DNA of 64,000 nucleotides, from NCBI GenBank assembly GCA_002499445.1, contig DALS01000033.1, positions 1 to 64,000 on the forward strand, in the 5' to 3' direction. The translations under genes and the position numbers were made by a program. The notes below the pieces were generated by a model. The model worked only from the letters and a program-made list of their open reading frames with translations, was not told the origin of the DNA and did no database searches. This document shows positions 45,233 to 54,697 of the stretch, piece by piece. How positions within the stretch are numbered: the first letter of the stretch is position 1; every line of letters begins with the position of its first letter. Source of the DNA: Methanosarcina sp. UBA293 (GTDB lineage Archaea > Halobacteriota > Methanosarcinia > Methanosarcinales > Methanosarcinaceae).

Positions 45233-47419
45233 TCACTCTTTTTTAGAGCCCAAATCCCAGCTTCTGCTATTCTCAAGCATCCATAACTGAGAATCCAGTT
45301 CTTCTTCTTCGGGCTGCGGGTAGATTCTTTCAGTCCTGCCGTTAGGAAGTAACAGGCGGGCTTTTACGTTGTCTTTAAGTTGAGTGCCAAGGATTACATC
45401 CCTCACGACAGGGATATATTCCGCAGAGACCGGAAAGAGGACCTCTACTCTGTTATCCAGGTTGCGCGGCATGAGGTCGGCACTTCCCATAAAGAGCTCT
45501 TCTTTTCCGCCGTTCCTGAAATAGTATACCCTGGAATGTTCCAGGAAGCGGCCAACTATTGAGATTACCCTGATATTTTCACTGATTCCGAAAATTCCTG
45601 GCCTGAGGCAGCAGATTCCCCGGACAATGAGGTCTACTTTCACTCCAACCTGAGAAGCCCTGTAAAGTTCCCGAATACACTGGTAGTCAACAAGGGAATT
45701 CATCTTGAAGATCAGGTGACCGTTTCCACACTTTTCATGCAGATCGATTTCACGTCTGATGCGTTCCAGAATCTGATGCCTTAGAGTCTGGGGGGCTACA
45801 AGAAGTTTGATATAATGGTCTTTTCTCGAATATCCGGTAAGGGCATTGAAAAGGTCAGAGATGTCCTTGCCTATGAATGGGTCGCTTGTCAGGTAACCAT
45901 GATCGGTATAGAGTTTTCCTGTGACAGCATTATAGTTTCCTGTGCTCATGTGCACATAATACCTTATGCCTTCTTTTTCGGCTCTGATCACAAGGCACAT
46001 CTTGGCATGGGTCTTGCGCCCTGGAAAACCATAAGCCACATAAACCCCTTTGCGCTCAAGTTCCTTTGCCCAACCTATATTGTTCTCCTCGTCAAAGCGC
46101 GCTTTAAGTTCCACCAGGACTGCTACTTGTTTTCTCCTGTCTGCTGCCTTCATAAGGGCCTGAATAATTCTAGAATTGTCATCAACCCTGTATAAGGTCA
46201 TTTTGATTGCCAGAACATCAGGGTCATCAGCCGCTTCTTCCACAAAATCAATTACTGATTCGAAACTGTCATAAGGATGATAGAGGAGGATATCTCGTTT
46301 TTTCAGAGTTGAAAATATTTTCTCTCTGTTTGCAAGCTGAGAATGCTTTTTCGGTTCGGAGGGCTCGTACTTAAGCTCAGGACGGTTAATCTGTGCAAGT
46401 TTAACAAGACTTGAGAGCCCCAGAGGAGCTGAAGACCTGAACATAAAGGGAGCAGTAAGGTCAAGGTTTTTAAGAAGGATGTCCGAGACTCTTGGGGGCA
46501 TTGTATAATCGGTCTCAAGTCTGACAACCGATCCAAAATAGTTCCTACCGACTCTCTGTTTTACAGCGGTCAGAAGGTCTTTGTCTCCATCCTCATCAAA
46601 TCCAAGGTCTGCATCGCGTGTGATTCTGAATGGATAAGCTCCTAGAATGCGCTGTCCTGGAAATAGGAGGTCAAGATTTGCAGCAATAAGCTGTTCGAGC
46701 CAGACAAAACACCCTGTTTTTAGCTCCTCAAAACTGAAAGTTATTCTCTCCTGGTCATCCTCAGGAATAGCTATAAGTCTCGTGAACATTGGAGGGATCT
46801 TGACCCTTGCAAAGCGTTCCCCGTAATCTGGATCGTCAATTAATACTGCAAGGTTAAGGCTGAGGTTAGAAATATGAGGAAAAGGGTGTCCTGAGTCAAA
46901 ACCAAGAGGAGTAAGTAAAGGGAAAATGTTTCTCTCGAAATAATCCCTCAATTTTTCTCGTTCTTTCCCAGAAAGCTCAAAGTAATTAAGAACTTTAATT
47001 CCTTTCTCCCTGAGAGCGGGTTTAAGTACCTCGTTCCAGCAGCTATCATTGAGAGGAAGCAGTCTGAGAAGTTCTTCCCGGATAATACGAAGCTGTTCCT
47101 GAGCCAGCTCATCAGTCAGGTCATTTTTTATAGCTTCCACTATTCTTTTATGGATGCCTGAAACCCTGATCATGAAAAACTCATCAAGATTGCTTCCAAA
47201 AATCGAAAGGAACTTTACTCTTTCAAGCAGGGGATTGCGCTCGTCAAAAGCCTCTTCGAGTACTTTGTCATTGAACTGAAGCCAGCTATATTCCCGGTCC
47301 GTATATAAGCACGGATCACTCAGGTCAGGCATACCGGAAACTTCTACCCTAGCTCCTTCAATGCTATCCATAACCAGCCTATCAAAATCTATACGCTGAG
47401 TGGGGAAGTTCCGTTCCAT
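45233..47419 (-). CDS. ppk: polyphosphate kinase
   Basis: Makes polyphosphate from ATP reversibly. 728 residues from the ATG at 47419; a GTG three codons upstream is possible. Layout is that of Ppk1: N-terminal helical and head domains (YSWLQFNDKVLEEA, FLSIFGSNLDEFFMIRVSG), then two phospholipase-D-like catalytic halves. The catalytic histidine region reads VAYGFPGRKTHAKMCLVIR, and a second HS motif is FLEHSRVYYF with RNGGKEELFMGSADLMPRNLDNRVE. It should form a trimming and storage cycle with the convergent/nearby Ppx and CHAD proteins. Confidence 0.93.
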   Translation of the reverse strand: MERNFPTQRIDFDRLVMDSIEGARVEVSGMPDLSDPCLYTDREYSWLQFNDKVLEEAFDERNPLLERVKFLSIFGSNLDEFFMIRVSGIHKRIVEAIKNDLTDELAQEQLRIIREELLRLLPLNDSCWNEVLKPALREKGIKVLNYFELSGKEREKLRDYFERNIFPLLTPLGFDSGHPFPHISNLSLNLAVLIDDPDYGERFARVKIPPMFTRLIAIPEDDQERITFSFEELKTGCFVWLEQLIAANLDLLFPGQRILGAYPFRITRDADLGFDEDGDKDLLTAVKQRVGRNYFGSVVRLETDYTMPPRVSDILLKNLDLTAPFMFRSSAPLGLSSLVKLAQINRPELKYEPSEPKKHSQLANREKIFSTLKKRDILLYHPYDSFESVIDFVEEAADDPDVLAIKMTLYRVDDNSRIIQALMKAADRRKQVAVLVELKARFDEENNIGWAKELERKGVYVAYGFPGRKTHAKMCLVIRAEKEGIRYYVHMSTGNYNAVTGKLYTDHGYLTSDPFIGKDISDLFNALTGYSRKDHYIKLLVAPQTLRHQILERIRREIDLHEKCGNGHLIFKMNSLVDYQCIRELYRASQVGVKVDLIVRGICCLRPGIFGISENIRVISIVGRFLEHSRVYYFRNGGKEELFMGSADLMPRNLDNRVEVLFPVSAEYIPVVRDVILGTQLKDNVKARLLLPNGRTERIYPQPEEEELDSQLWMLENSRSWDLGSKKE

Positions 47420-47428
47420 TGTTATCAC

Positions 47429-47907
47429 ATATTGCCTGGGGTTTTCACTTTTTCAGATCCACCTTTAAAAATCAAAAAAATTTGATGATAGAATCTCTGT
47501 ATTTCACAATTCAATTTCATTACCTAATTGTCGCCCGGTTTTACTGGGTCGAAAAAAGATAGCCCCCGGGTCAACTCAAACAACCTAAGATAGTTAAGCC
47601 TCAGGGATTTTTTCCCTTAATAACATCAACCCTTTTAGTCGATTAGAGTTTTGAATCTTCTGCACAGGAGGGAGGCAATTTCTTCGTCAATTTATTTGAG
47701 ATGCAATGCCTCCAATGCCTATATAAATTTTATGTCAATCGGATTTTAAGGGTTTAAGGAAGCTCCACCAACTCGCTACTATTTATTAGTATATAGAACT
47801 AAAGATTTATAATATTATCTCTTAAAGCCGAGATTGGCGAAAATAAAAAAGATGCCCTGGGTTGAGAAAGTACTGAAAAAATCATCAGAAACTCTCGATC
47901 CTATTTT
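47429..47907. other. intergenic region between ppk and MutS-like gene
   Basis: 479 bases of AT-rich DNA containing the ppk promoter region (minus). Apart from a few GC-rich words (such as CCCGGGTCAAC near 47565) I see no gene or repeat. Confidence 0.45.
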
Positions 47908-50067
47908 TCAAGAGTGGCCTTTTAATTCAGCTTTAAACTTACTTTTCAGATGTAAATAAAATTCTTGCTCTTTCCCTGTGGTTCTCCTTAGAAGTCGTTC
48001 CAAAATCAATTCGGGAGTGCTCCGAGCAATATGATTGTATACTGGATTCCGATTTACGATCAGTTCCAGGTGGGAATCAAGACCATCCGCTTCAATTCCA
48101 TCTACTCTTACCTCTGTGCCGGTATTTTCAAGGATGAGTTCTGAAAGGTGAGAAACAAAAATCCCAAAACACTGTTTGTTTTTGGACAGGTACTCTAGAA
48201 TTCCTGCTATAATCCGCGCAGAAGCTCCAGGCTCGGTAATTGATTCCAGTTCGTCCGCAAGCACCAATTTTCCGGAGGTTTCAGAAAGCACTGAGAATTG
48301 CTTGAGGGTAGATTCAAAAGCTCCTGCATCCAGGGTTCCTTTTGATTTTCCAAAGTAATAAAATTCCTCTACAGGCCCAAGTTCGAGTTCTTTTGCAGGA
48401 ACCGGAAAACCCATATATCCAAGGATTACGCATTGGGCAAGGAGTTCGAGCAGGGAGGTCTTGCCCCCGGAATTTACTCCACTCAAAAGTACAACCCTAT
48501 TTTCCAGATCTGTGGGAGAAAAGCTGGTTTTTCCGATGGAATAACTCACAGGATCGACTTCTCCATGACGGACTTTTAAAAAGAGGTTCTTTCCGGCTTT
48601 AAATCCTATTCCGGCTTCAGAAATCATTTCCGGAAGTTTAAGCTGGAATTTCGCCGAAAAACAGGCTATTGAAAAGCCAAGGTCAAAATCCAGGACTTCC
48701 TTAACAAGTTTTTCTACGGGCTCGTGGAAATCTGAAAGCGTTTTTGCAAGCTCTCTTTTTCGGGCAAGCCTGGTTTTTTCAAGGGTATTGCTCAGCATTT
48801 GCCTGAGAAGCTGCAACTGAGATTGGTCTACGTTCAGAGGACTGGAAATTTCGTCAGGAAAAAGGGAGTCGAGCATTAATTTTTCCTGCTTCTCAAGCCC
48901 TAACTTTTCAACAAGCTCTTCCTTCACGGCTTCAATTTCAGTTTTATAGATTTTACTGAATTCCTTTGCAAGCAGGTCTTTGATCTCTATCCCCCCGCTC
49001 ACGAGTTTAATAAGTTCCTGTCCGTTTAGGGTAAGTGAACTTGCCTCAAGAGTTCTGTTCATTCGCTGGTTAGTCTGGTTTAGAACCAAGGTCAGTACAG
49101 GGTCCAGGTTTTGCAGGGCTGCTTCCAGTCTGTCAAGCTCAGGGTCAAAACCGTCAACAGGTTTTCCATCCTCTCCTAGATTTGAGAGAGCTGTCTCCAG
49201 CGCATCAAGTCTTTCTTTCGAAAGTTCCTTAAAGAACTCAAATTCTCTGGAGCGCAAAGTTGATACTATATTCAGGCAGGCACGGATGCAGTCCAGGTTT
49301 CGCGCAAAAAACGCCAGTTCTTTTTCAGGTAAAACTTGCCAGAATTCAGCTCTGGAAAGGTCCTGAAAATACTCGGGTTCAATGTCTTCAGGTAGATCAA
49401 AGCTAAGATAGGTATCATCAAAAACAATTACACTAGAATAACCTCTTGCAAGGTCAACAAATTCTGAGAGGTTTTCTACGCCCTGGATGGGTAAAAAGAC
49501 ATGGAACTTTTCTCTGGCTGCTTCCAGAATTTTTGAGTCTCCACAGAGGATTATCCGGTCTCTAATTTTCAGGTTAACTGGCACTGGCTTGAGTTTCCTG
49601 ACTCTAGTAAGCAGTTCCAGAAATTCGGAATTCTCGGAAAAAGCTTTTCCCAGTTCGAGATATTCTCGTATAAAAGTCTGTCTCTCCTGGATGAGATCCA
49701 TGCGCGAGGCAGGTAAGGGGTAAAAAAGGTTTAGCTTATCCCTAGCATGCGGAGTATGGGCAAAGGTTTTCATCAGCTCAAGCAGGTGGGAATAAAGATC
49801 TAAGGCTTCTTTTGTCTTGAGAAAATCGGAAATTGAGCAGCCCTCAGCCCTGGACCTTGCTTCCCTAGCAAGGGAAAGAGCAAACTTGTGGCTTATGCCA
49901 TTGACTTCAGAAAGCGAAGCTATGTCTCCCTCGCAGATCGCCTGAAGCGCCACAGCTTCAGTTCCGAAGTATTCAATCAGCCTGCCGGCTACTCGTTCAC
50001 CAATTCCATGGATTTCCCGCAGGCTTGAGAGCGGTTGAGAGCTTTTCATATCCAAAACAATTTCCAT
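47908..50067 (-). CDS. MutS-family ATPase with N-terminal HhH
   Basis: 719 residues. The N-terminus has helix-hairpin-helix motifs (LSSLREIHGIGERVAGRLIEY and SLSEVNGISHKFALSLARE), then a long helical core, and a C-terminal MutS ABC-type ATPase: Walker A SGVNSGGKTSLLELL (about residue 530), Walker B LVLADELESITEPGASARI (about 604), H-loop FVSHLSEL. It lacks the mismatch-recognition domain I of MutS and the Smr domain of MutS2, so a role in recombination or branched DNA is likelier than mismatch repair. Probably cotranscribed with the upstream hydrolase and secG. Confidence 0.8.
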   Translation of the reverse strand: MEIVLDMKSSQPLSSLREIHGIGERVAGRLIEYFGTEAVALQAICEGDIASLSEVNGISHKFALSLAREARSRAEGCSISDFLKTKEALDLYSHLLELMKTFAHTPHARDKLNLFYPLPASRMDLIQERQTFIREYLELGKAFSENSEFLELLTRVRKLKPVPVNLKIRDRIILCGDSKILEAAREKFHVFLPIQGVENLSEFVDLARGYSSVIVFDDTYLSFDLPEDIEPEYFQDLSRAEFWQVLPEKELAFFARNLDCIRACLNIVSTLRSREFEFFKELSKERLDALETALSNLGEDGKPVDGFDPELDRLEAALQNLDPVLTLVLNQTNQRMNRTLEASSLTLNGQELIKLVSGGIEIKDLLAKEFSKIYKTEIEAVKEELVEKLGLEKQEKLMLDSLFPDEISSPLNVDQSQLQLLRQMLSNTLEKTRLARKRELAKTLSDFHEPVEKLVKEVLDFDLGFSIACFSAKFQLKLPEMISEAGIGFKAGKNLFLKVRHGEVDPVSYSIGKTSFSPTDLENRVVLLSGVNSGGKTSLLELLAQCVILGYMGFPVPAKELELGPVEEFYYFGKSKGTLDAGAFESTLKQFSVLSETSGKLVLADELESITEPGASARIIAGILEYLSKNKQCFGIFVSHLSELILENTGTEVRVDGIEADGLDSHLELIVNRNPVYNHIARSTPELILERLLRRTTGKEQEFYLHLKSKFKAELKGHS

Positions 50068-50152
50068 ATTTAAGACATACGTTTCAATAAATTTAGCTGG
50101 GTATTAAGCCCACTCTTTTAGTTCAGAATTTAGCTCAGAGGATTTTCAGAGT

Positions 50153-51184
50153 TTAGTTCAGAAGGAGAGCAAGTTCCTTTTCAAGATAAGGGCGCATTGA
50201 GGCTGTATATCCGTGTGTTGCTTCTGTAATGTTATACATCGCTTTTGGCTCTTTTGCAAGGGCAAAAGTTCGGAGTGCCAGATCGTGGGAGATTACGGGA
50301 TCATTAAAAGAATGAATCTGTACGAATTTTGCAGGTGGCAGGGCAGCGAGATAGATATCCGGATCGATTGAGCGATAAAAGCGGTAAGTTTTAGGATCGT
50401 TTGCAAAGGAAGAATCATCTGCAAGATGAGGATCGATTTCTTCAGTGCCGTACCCTGCGGTGCTGATTCCGATAACTCCTTTAAGGGAAGGGTTAAGGGC
50501 GCAGGCAAGGATTGCAAATCTTCCTCCATTACTTTCCCCAAGGATTGCAAGTCTTTCCGGATCAATTTCCGGCTGGGCTGCAAGCACGTCTGAAGCTTTA
50601 AGGACATCATAAACCATGCTATATTCTATGGGCTCAAGTCCGGCTTTGAAAAGTTCAAGGTCTCTTTCTGTGTTTATGCTGCCCAGATTACGCTGATCCA
50701 GAACGAGGGTTGCATACCCCATTTTAGAGAGTTCTGCAGCCAGCCTTTGCTCAGCTTCTTTGCTGACTCCTGCTCCAGGTAAAAGAATCAGACCAGGAGA
50801 TAGTGATGAAGCAGTGGAAGATGCAGAAGAAGCGGAAAAAGAGTTTCCAGGAATTCTCAAAAGAGCCTGAAGTTTTTCCCCTCTGCTTTCAAAAGACAGT
50901 AGTTTTAAAGTATCTGAGTTTTCAGGGGCGTATACATCTTCGATTTCCTTATTTGTAAAGACTGGATCTTCTCGAACCGATTCTTCTAGAAAAGATAAAG
51001 TGCCTGCTTCTGAAACCTCCCAAGAAACCGTAGTGCCCGTGGAATTGGAAGGGTTGTAAAAGATTCCGAAAATACCCACAAGTATAAGAAGAAAACCCAG
51101 TAGAAAAACTACGGGTTTAGAGGCTCTGATCCCTGAAGAAGCCCTGCTTTTATTTTCTTTTTTTCTTGGACTACGCCTGCTCAA
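50153..51184 (-). CDS. membrane-anchored alpha/beta hydrolase
   Basis: 343 residues. A basic N-terminus (RRSPRKKENKSR) and a single hydrophobic helix (PVVFLLGFLLILVGIFGIF) anchor the protein, with the catalytic part outside. The nucleophile elbow GESNGGR (GxSxG) is followed by the strand residue LLPGAGVSKE oxyanion region and late acid/histidine HSFNDPVISHD and ATHGYTASM. This fits the dienelactone/acyl-esterase fold; the substrate is unknown. Start TTG at 51184 with AGGA. Lies 27 bases after secG and 85 before the MutS-like gene. Confidence 0.8.
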   Translation of the reverse strand: MSRRSPRKKENKSRASSGIRASKPVVFLLGFLLILVGIFGIFYNPSNSTGTTVSWEVSEAGTLSFLEESVREDPVFTNKEIEDVYAPENSDTLKLLSFESRGEKLQALLRIPGNSFSASSASSTASSLSPGLILLPGAGVSKEAEQRLAAELSKMGYATLVLDQRNLGSINTERDLELFKAGLEPIEYSMVYDVLKASDVLAAQPEIDPERLAILGESNGGRFAILACALNPSLKGVIGISTAGYGTEEIDPHLADDSSFANDPKTYRFYRSIDPDIYLAALPPAKFVQIHSFNDPVISHDLALRTFALAKEPKAMYNITEATHGYTASMRPYLEKELALLLN

Positions 51185-51211
51185 AGGAATCCTGCCGAAA
51201 AAGAATTGTGA

Positions 51212-51379
51212 TTACGGCCAGAAACCGCTTGCAGCACTCAGGAATAATATTACTATGCCAGTGAGGGCGCCGACAATCATAACTGTCTTAGGCTGGATGT
51301 GAACTGCATTCTTATCCGCTTCATAATAGCGCATAAGCCCTGCAGACGACTGAAGCCCGGAACCTGATTTTTTAGCCAT
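51212..51379 (-). CDS. Sec61-beta/SecG translocon subunit
   Basis: A 55-residue gene easily overlooked because of its length. The protein begins MAKKSGSGLQSSAGLMRYYE, has the conserved cytosolic segment ADKNAVHIQPKTVM, then a single transmembrane helix (IVGALTGIVILFLSAA) near the C-terminus. This is the archaeal Sec61-beta layout, the small subunit of the SecYEG translocon. Upstream AGGTG serves as ribosome site. The window also encodes SecD and SecF, giving more parts of the same machine. Confidence 0.92.
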   Translation of the reverse strand: MAKKSGSGLQSSAGLMRYYEADKNAVHIQPKTVMIVGALTGIVILFLSAASGFWP

Positions 51380-51782
51380 GTGTTAACACCTTTAAATATT
51401 TAATTTAACGTAGATTTTTTGCATGTATTAAGATTAATTCGTGTATTAAAATGTAAGCTTCAATACATATAATACATATTTGCCTGTAAGCTTTCTGGAA
51501 ATTAATAAAATAGTTATCTGGAAATTAATAAAATGATTTCTGGAAATTGACAATTTAGATTTAGAAAATCTAATGCGCTGCTTAATAATTATAAAGTGAT
51601 TATTAGAATTAAGTAACTGTTAAATTTTCCGTCAAATCACTGTTAAATTTGGTAATTAACACCTAATTCACATTCCAGATATATAAATCCAGCAGAGAAA
51701 TTTCTTTATTGGCAGACTCAAAAGAGTTAAGGAGAATTAGCCACACTCTTAAAGCAGGCAATTCTCAAAAAGCAGGCAATTC
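51380..51782. other. intergenic region between secG and mtnA
   Basis: 403 AT-rich bases with the imperfect repeat TCTGGAAATTAATAAAAT around 51494-51545 (three near copies). It must hold the secG promoter (minus). No other gene. Confidence 0.5.
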
Positions 51783-52802
51783 TCAAACAAGTACTTCATC
51801 CAGCAGGAAAGGCGGGTGAAACACTCCTTTCTCAGTAACTATCGCAGTTACATTTTCCATAGGAGTTGCATCGAACGCAGGATTGTAAACTTCCACATCT
51901 ACTGGGGCAAGCTGCTCAGATCCGAAAAAGCGCAATTCGTCTGGGTCTCGCATCTCTACTTTTACACTGCCTTCCCAGCCATTGAAATCGAAAGTAGAGA
52001 CAGGAGCTGCTACATAGAAGGGAATTTCATGCTCTTTTGCAAGAATGGAGAGAGAATATGTGCCTATTTTGTTGAAGATAACATCCTGGGTAATTCTATC
52101 TGCTCCTACAAGCACGCTGTCTATTAGCCCCTGCTGCATTACCCATCCAGCCATAGAATCTGAGATAAGGGTTACTGGAATCTCATCCTGCATAAGCTCC
52201 CATGCAGTAATTCTGCTTCCTTGGTTCAGGGGTCTGGTCTCACAGGCAATAACTTTGATCTCTTTGCCTTCAGCAGTAGCCGAACGAACAACCCCAAGAG
52301 CTGTACCCCAGTCCACACAGGCAAGCCTGCCAGCGTTGCAGTGTGTAAGCACAGTATCTCCGTCACTCAGGAGTTTTGCCCCGGATTTACCTATCAGCTT
52401 GTTGGTGGCCACGTCTTCTTCTGCAATATCCTTTGCTTCCTGAAGGGCAATGTCCTTTACTCCCTGGACATCAAAGGCGTCTGAAATGGCTCCCAAAACC
52501 CTATTTACGCCCCAGCTAAGGTTTACTGCTGTGGGACGAGTCGACTTAAGGATTTTTCCCGCAACTTCGAGGTCTTTTGTTATTGTTTCGATGTCTCTGA
52601 CTTCACTCAGAAAAGCTGCAAGGGCAATCCCGAAACCTCCTGCTGCACCGAGAGCAGGCGCACCTCTTATTCTGAGAGATTTTATAGCTTCACAAAGAGA
52701 ACTCAAGGTCTTGCATTCTATTATCCTGTATTCTTTCGGAAGCAAGGTCTGGTCTACCAGCACTATGGAGTTGGAATCTTCCTTCCAGTCAATTGTCCTC
52801 AT
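51783..52802 (-). CDS. methylthioribose-1-phosphate isomerase-like (MtnA/aIF2B)
   Basis: 339 residues from the ATG at 52802 (MRTIDWKEDSNSIVL); the frame is open 20 codons further to a TTG at 52862 and that start is possible. It belongs to the eIF2B-alpha/MtnA family: LRIRGAPALGAAGGFG, THCNAGRLACVDWGTALGV with the catalytic Cys, and GADRITQDVIFNKIGTYSL with the catalytic Asp. MtnA isomerises 5-methylthioribose 1-phosphate in methionine salvage. Ribose-1,5-bisphosphate isomerases are close relatives, but the SxIxGADR context and HCNAG suit MtnA best. Confidence 0.83.
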   Translation of the reverse strand: MRTIDWKEDSNSIVLVDQTLLPKEYRIIECKTLSSLCEAIKSLRIRGAPALGAAGGFGIALAAFLSEVRDIETITKDLEVAGKILKSTRPTAVNLSWGVNRVLGAISDAFDVQGVKDIALQEAKDIAEEDVATNKLIGKSGAKLLSDGDTVLTHCNAGRLACVDWGTALGVVRSATAEGKEIKVIACETRPLNQGSRITAWELMQDEIPVTLISDSMAGWVMQQGLIDSVLVGADRITQDVIFNKIGTYSLSILAKEHEIPFYVAAPVSTFDFNGWEGSVKVEMRDPDELRFFGSEQLAPVDVEVYNPAFDATPMENVTAIVTEKGVFHPPFLLDEVLV

Positions 52803-52862
52803 AAGATCACTTTCCGATGTAAGCATCATTTTTTCGGAGAAATTCTCCGTTTTTCCTTTCAA

Positions 52863-53391
52863 CTTCCATAAGTTAAAGACCTATTTAACTAAAAGGGTAC
52901 ATTACCCCTCTTCTTTGCATTTCATGCAATTTGAGGAACTTAAAATTAATTTATATAATCCAAGGTGGAATTATGTTAAAGGAATTTTTCTTCAAATCTC
53001 AAAATTACTCAAGAATTACAACATGTCAAGCTTCCGGCAGCCTGTCGTCGTAATAAAATTTTATTTAGAAAATAAATGATATGTGTCAGGTATATATAAA
53101 TAAATTCAATATCTTTTTCCAAAATGGCAAACTTAGATATAATAGATTTATAGAGTAACAGAGCAAATAAGATAAGATTTAAAATCCATGGTTTAGATAC
53201 AGGAAATCGTAATTTCAAAATGTAAATTAACAGCTTTAAAAATCAAATTCATAATTTCAAACACAAATCCTTAAACTTTAGGATCTGAATCCTTAAATCC
53301 TTGAATCTATAGATTTCAGAAATCGTAATAATCTGTCACTTCATTAATGCGGTTTATGAGAATCTGGGTATTCATCGGAGAGTAAGCGCTT
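52863..53391. other. intergenic region upstream of ino1
   Basis: 529 bases, divergent between mtnA and ino1. The right half has loosely repeated words (AAATCCTTAAA, AAATCGTAAT). Short open frames lack ribosome sites and end in AT-rich code. Confidence 0.45.
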
Positions 53392-54492
53392 ATGACAAAA
53401 ATAAAAATAGCAATTGCAGGAATCGGGAATTGTGCAAGCTCTTTGATACAGGGCATTGAGTACTATAAAGTTGAAGATAAAGAGCCCATAGGACTGATGC
53501 ACAGGGAAATTGGAGGCTATAAACCCGGCGATATCGAAGTCGTTGCTGCTTTTGATATCGACGCTAGGAAGGTAGGAAAAGACGTTTCTGAAGCTATTTT
53601 TGCTCCCCCGAACTGCACAGCGGTTTTTTGTCCTGAAATTCCGTCCACAGGTGTGAAGGTTAAGATGGGAAGGGTCCTTGACGGGGTCTCTGACCATATG
53701 AAGAATTATGAGGAAGGGTATACCTTTGTTGTCAGCAAGGAACAGGAAGCTACAAAAGCAAATATTGTGAACGAGCTTAAAAACTCAGGGGCTGAGATGC
53801 TTCTCAATTATCTGCCTGTTGGCTCAGAACAGGCAGTCCGTTTTTATGCTGAATGTGCTCTTGAGGCAGGTGTGGCTTTCATAAATAATATGCCGGTTTT
53901 TATCGCAAGCAATCCTGAATGGGCAAAAAAGTTTGAAGAAAAGAATATTCCGATCATTGGCGATGATATCAAGGCTCAGCTTGGGGCTACCATCACGCAT
54001 AGGATTCTTGCAGACCTCTTCGAAAAGCGAGGCGTAAAACTCGAGAGAACATACCAGCTTAATACTGGTGGAAACACGGATTTTCTTAACATGCTCAACA
54101 GAAACAGGCTTGCTTCCAAACGAGAATCAAAGACTGAGGCTGTTCAATCGGTGCTTTCCAGGAAGCTTGAGAACGACAATATTCACATTGGACCCAGCGA
54201 TTACGTAGCCTGGCAAAAAGACAATAAAGTATGTTTTTTGAGAATGGAAGGCAGTCTTTTTGGAGATGTATCCATGAATCTTGAACTCAGGCTTTCCGTA
54301 GAAGACTCTCCTAACTCTGGAGGTGTGGTAATCGATGCCATTCGGTGCTGCAAGCTGGCTCTTGACCGTGGAATAGGAGGGGTACTGTATTCTCCTTCTT
54401 CTTACTTCATGAAACATCCAGCAATTCAGTATTCTGATGACGAAGCTTATAGGCGGACTGAAGCTTTCATAGCCGGGACCCTGGAACGTTAA
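53392..54492 (+). CDS. inositol-3-phosphate synthase
   Basis: Converts glucose 6-phosphate to myo-inositol 3-phosphate using NAD, the first step to inositol phospholipids. 366 residues. The NAD site is IAGIGNCASSLIQGI, the catalytic region includes GDDIKAQLGATITHR and ERTYQLNTGGNTDFLNML, with SKRESKTEAVQSVL and the late GVVIDAIRCCKLALDRGIGG. Shorter than eukaryotic Ino1 and typical of archaea and actinobacteria. Start ATG with GGAGAG upstream. A strong terminator follows. Confidence 0.92.
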   Translation: MTKIKIAIAGIGNCASSLIQGIEYYKVEDKEPIGLMHREIGGYKPGDIEVVAAFDIDARKVGKDVSEAIFAPPNCTAVFCPEIPSTGVKVKMGRVLDGVSDHMKNYEEGYTFVVSKEQEATKANIVNELKNSGAEMLLNYLPVGSEQAVRFYAECALEAGVAFINNMPVFIASNPEWAKKFEEKNIPIIGDDIKAQLGATITHRILADLFEKRGVKLERTYQLNTGGNTDFLNMLNRNRLASKRESKTEAVQSVLSRKLENDNIHIGPSDYVAWQKDNKVCFLRMEGSLFGDVSMNLELRLSVEDSPNSGGVVIDAIRCCKLALDRGIGGVLYSPSSYFMKHPAIQYSDDEAYRRTEAFIAGTLER

Positions 54493-54547
54493 AGTCATAG
54501 GAGAGAATTCCTTTACTGAAAAGAGATTCCTGTAAACTTAGATTTCA

Positions 54548-54575
54548 AAAATTCCCGGGCACCTCCGGGAATTTT
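54548..54575. terminator. bidirectional terminator between ino1 and radB
   Basis: AAAATTCCCGG and CCGGGAATTTT form a perfect eleven-pair stem around a six-base loop between the convergent genes, with A/T flanks on both sides, so it can end both transcripts. Confidence 0.75.
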
Positions 54576-54697
54576 AAGCTTATTCCGTCCTGAACTGTTT
54601 TATGAATTAAACTTTAGGTCCTGAATAATCAGATCTAGAATAGTCTTAGAAAACCTTTCCAAGAAAGTTTTCCTATTTTTATTCAGTTTTATCAGGT

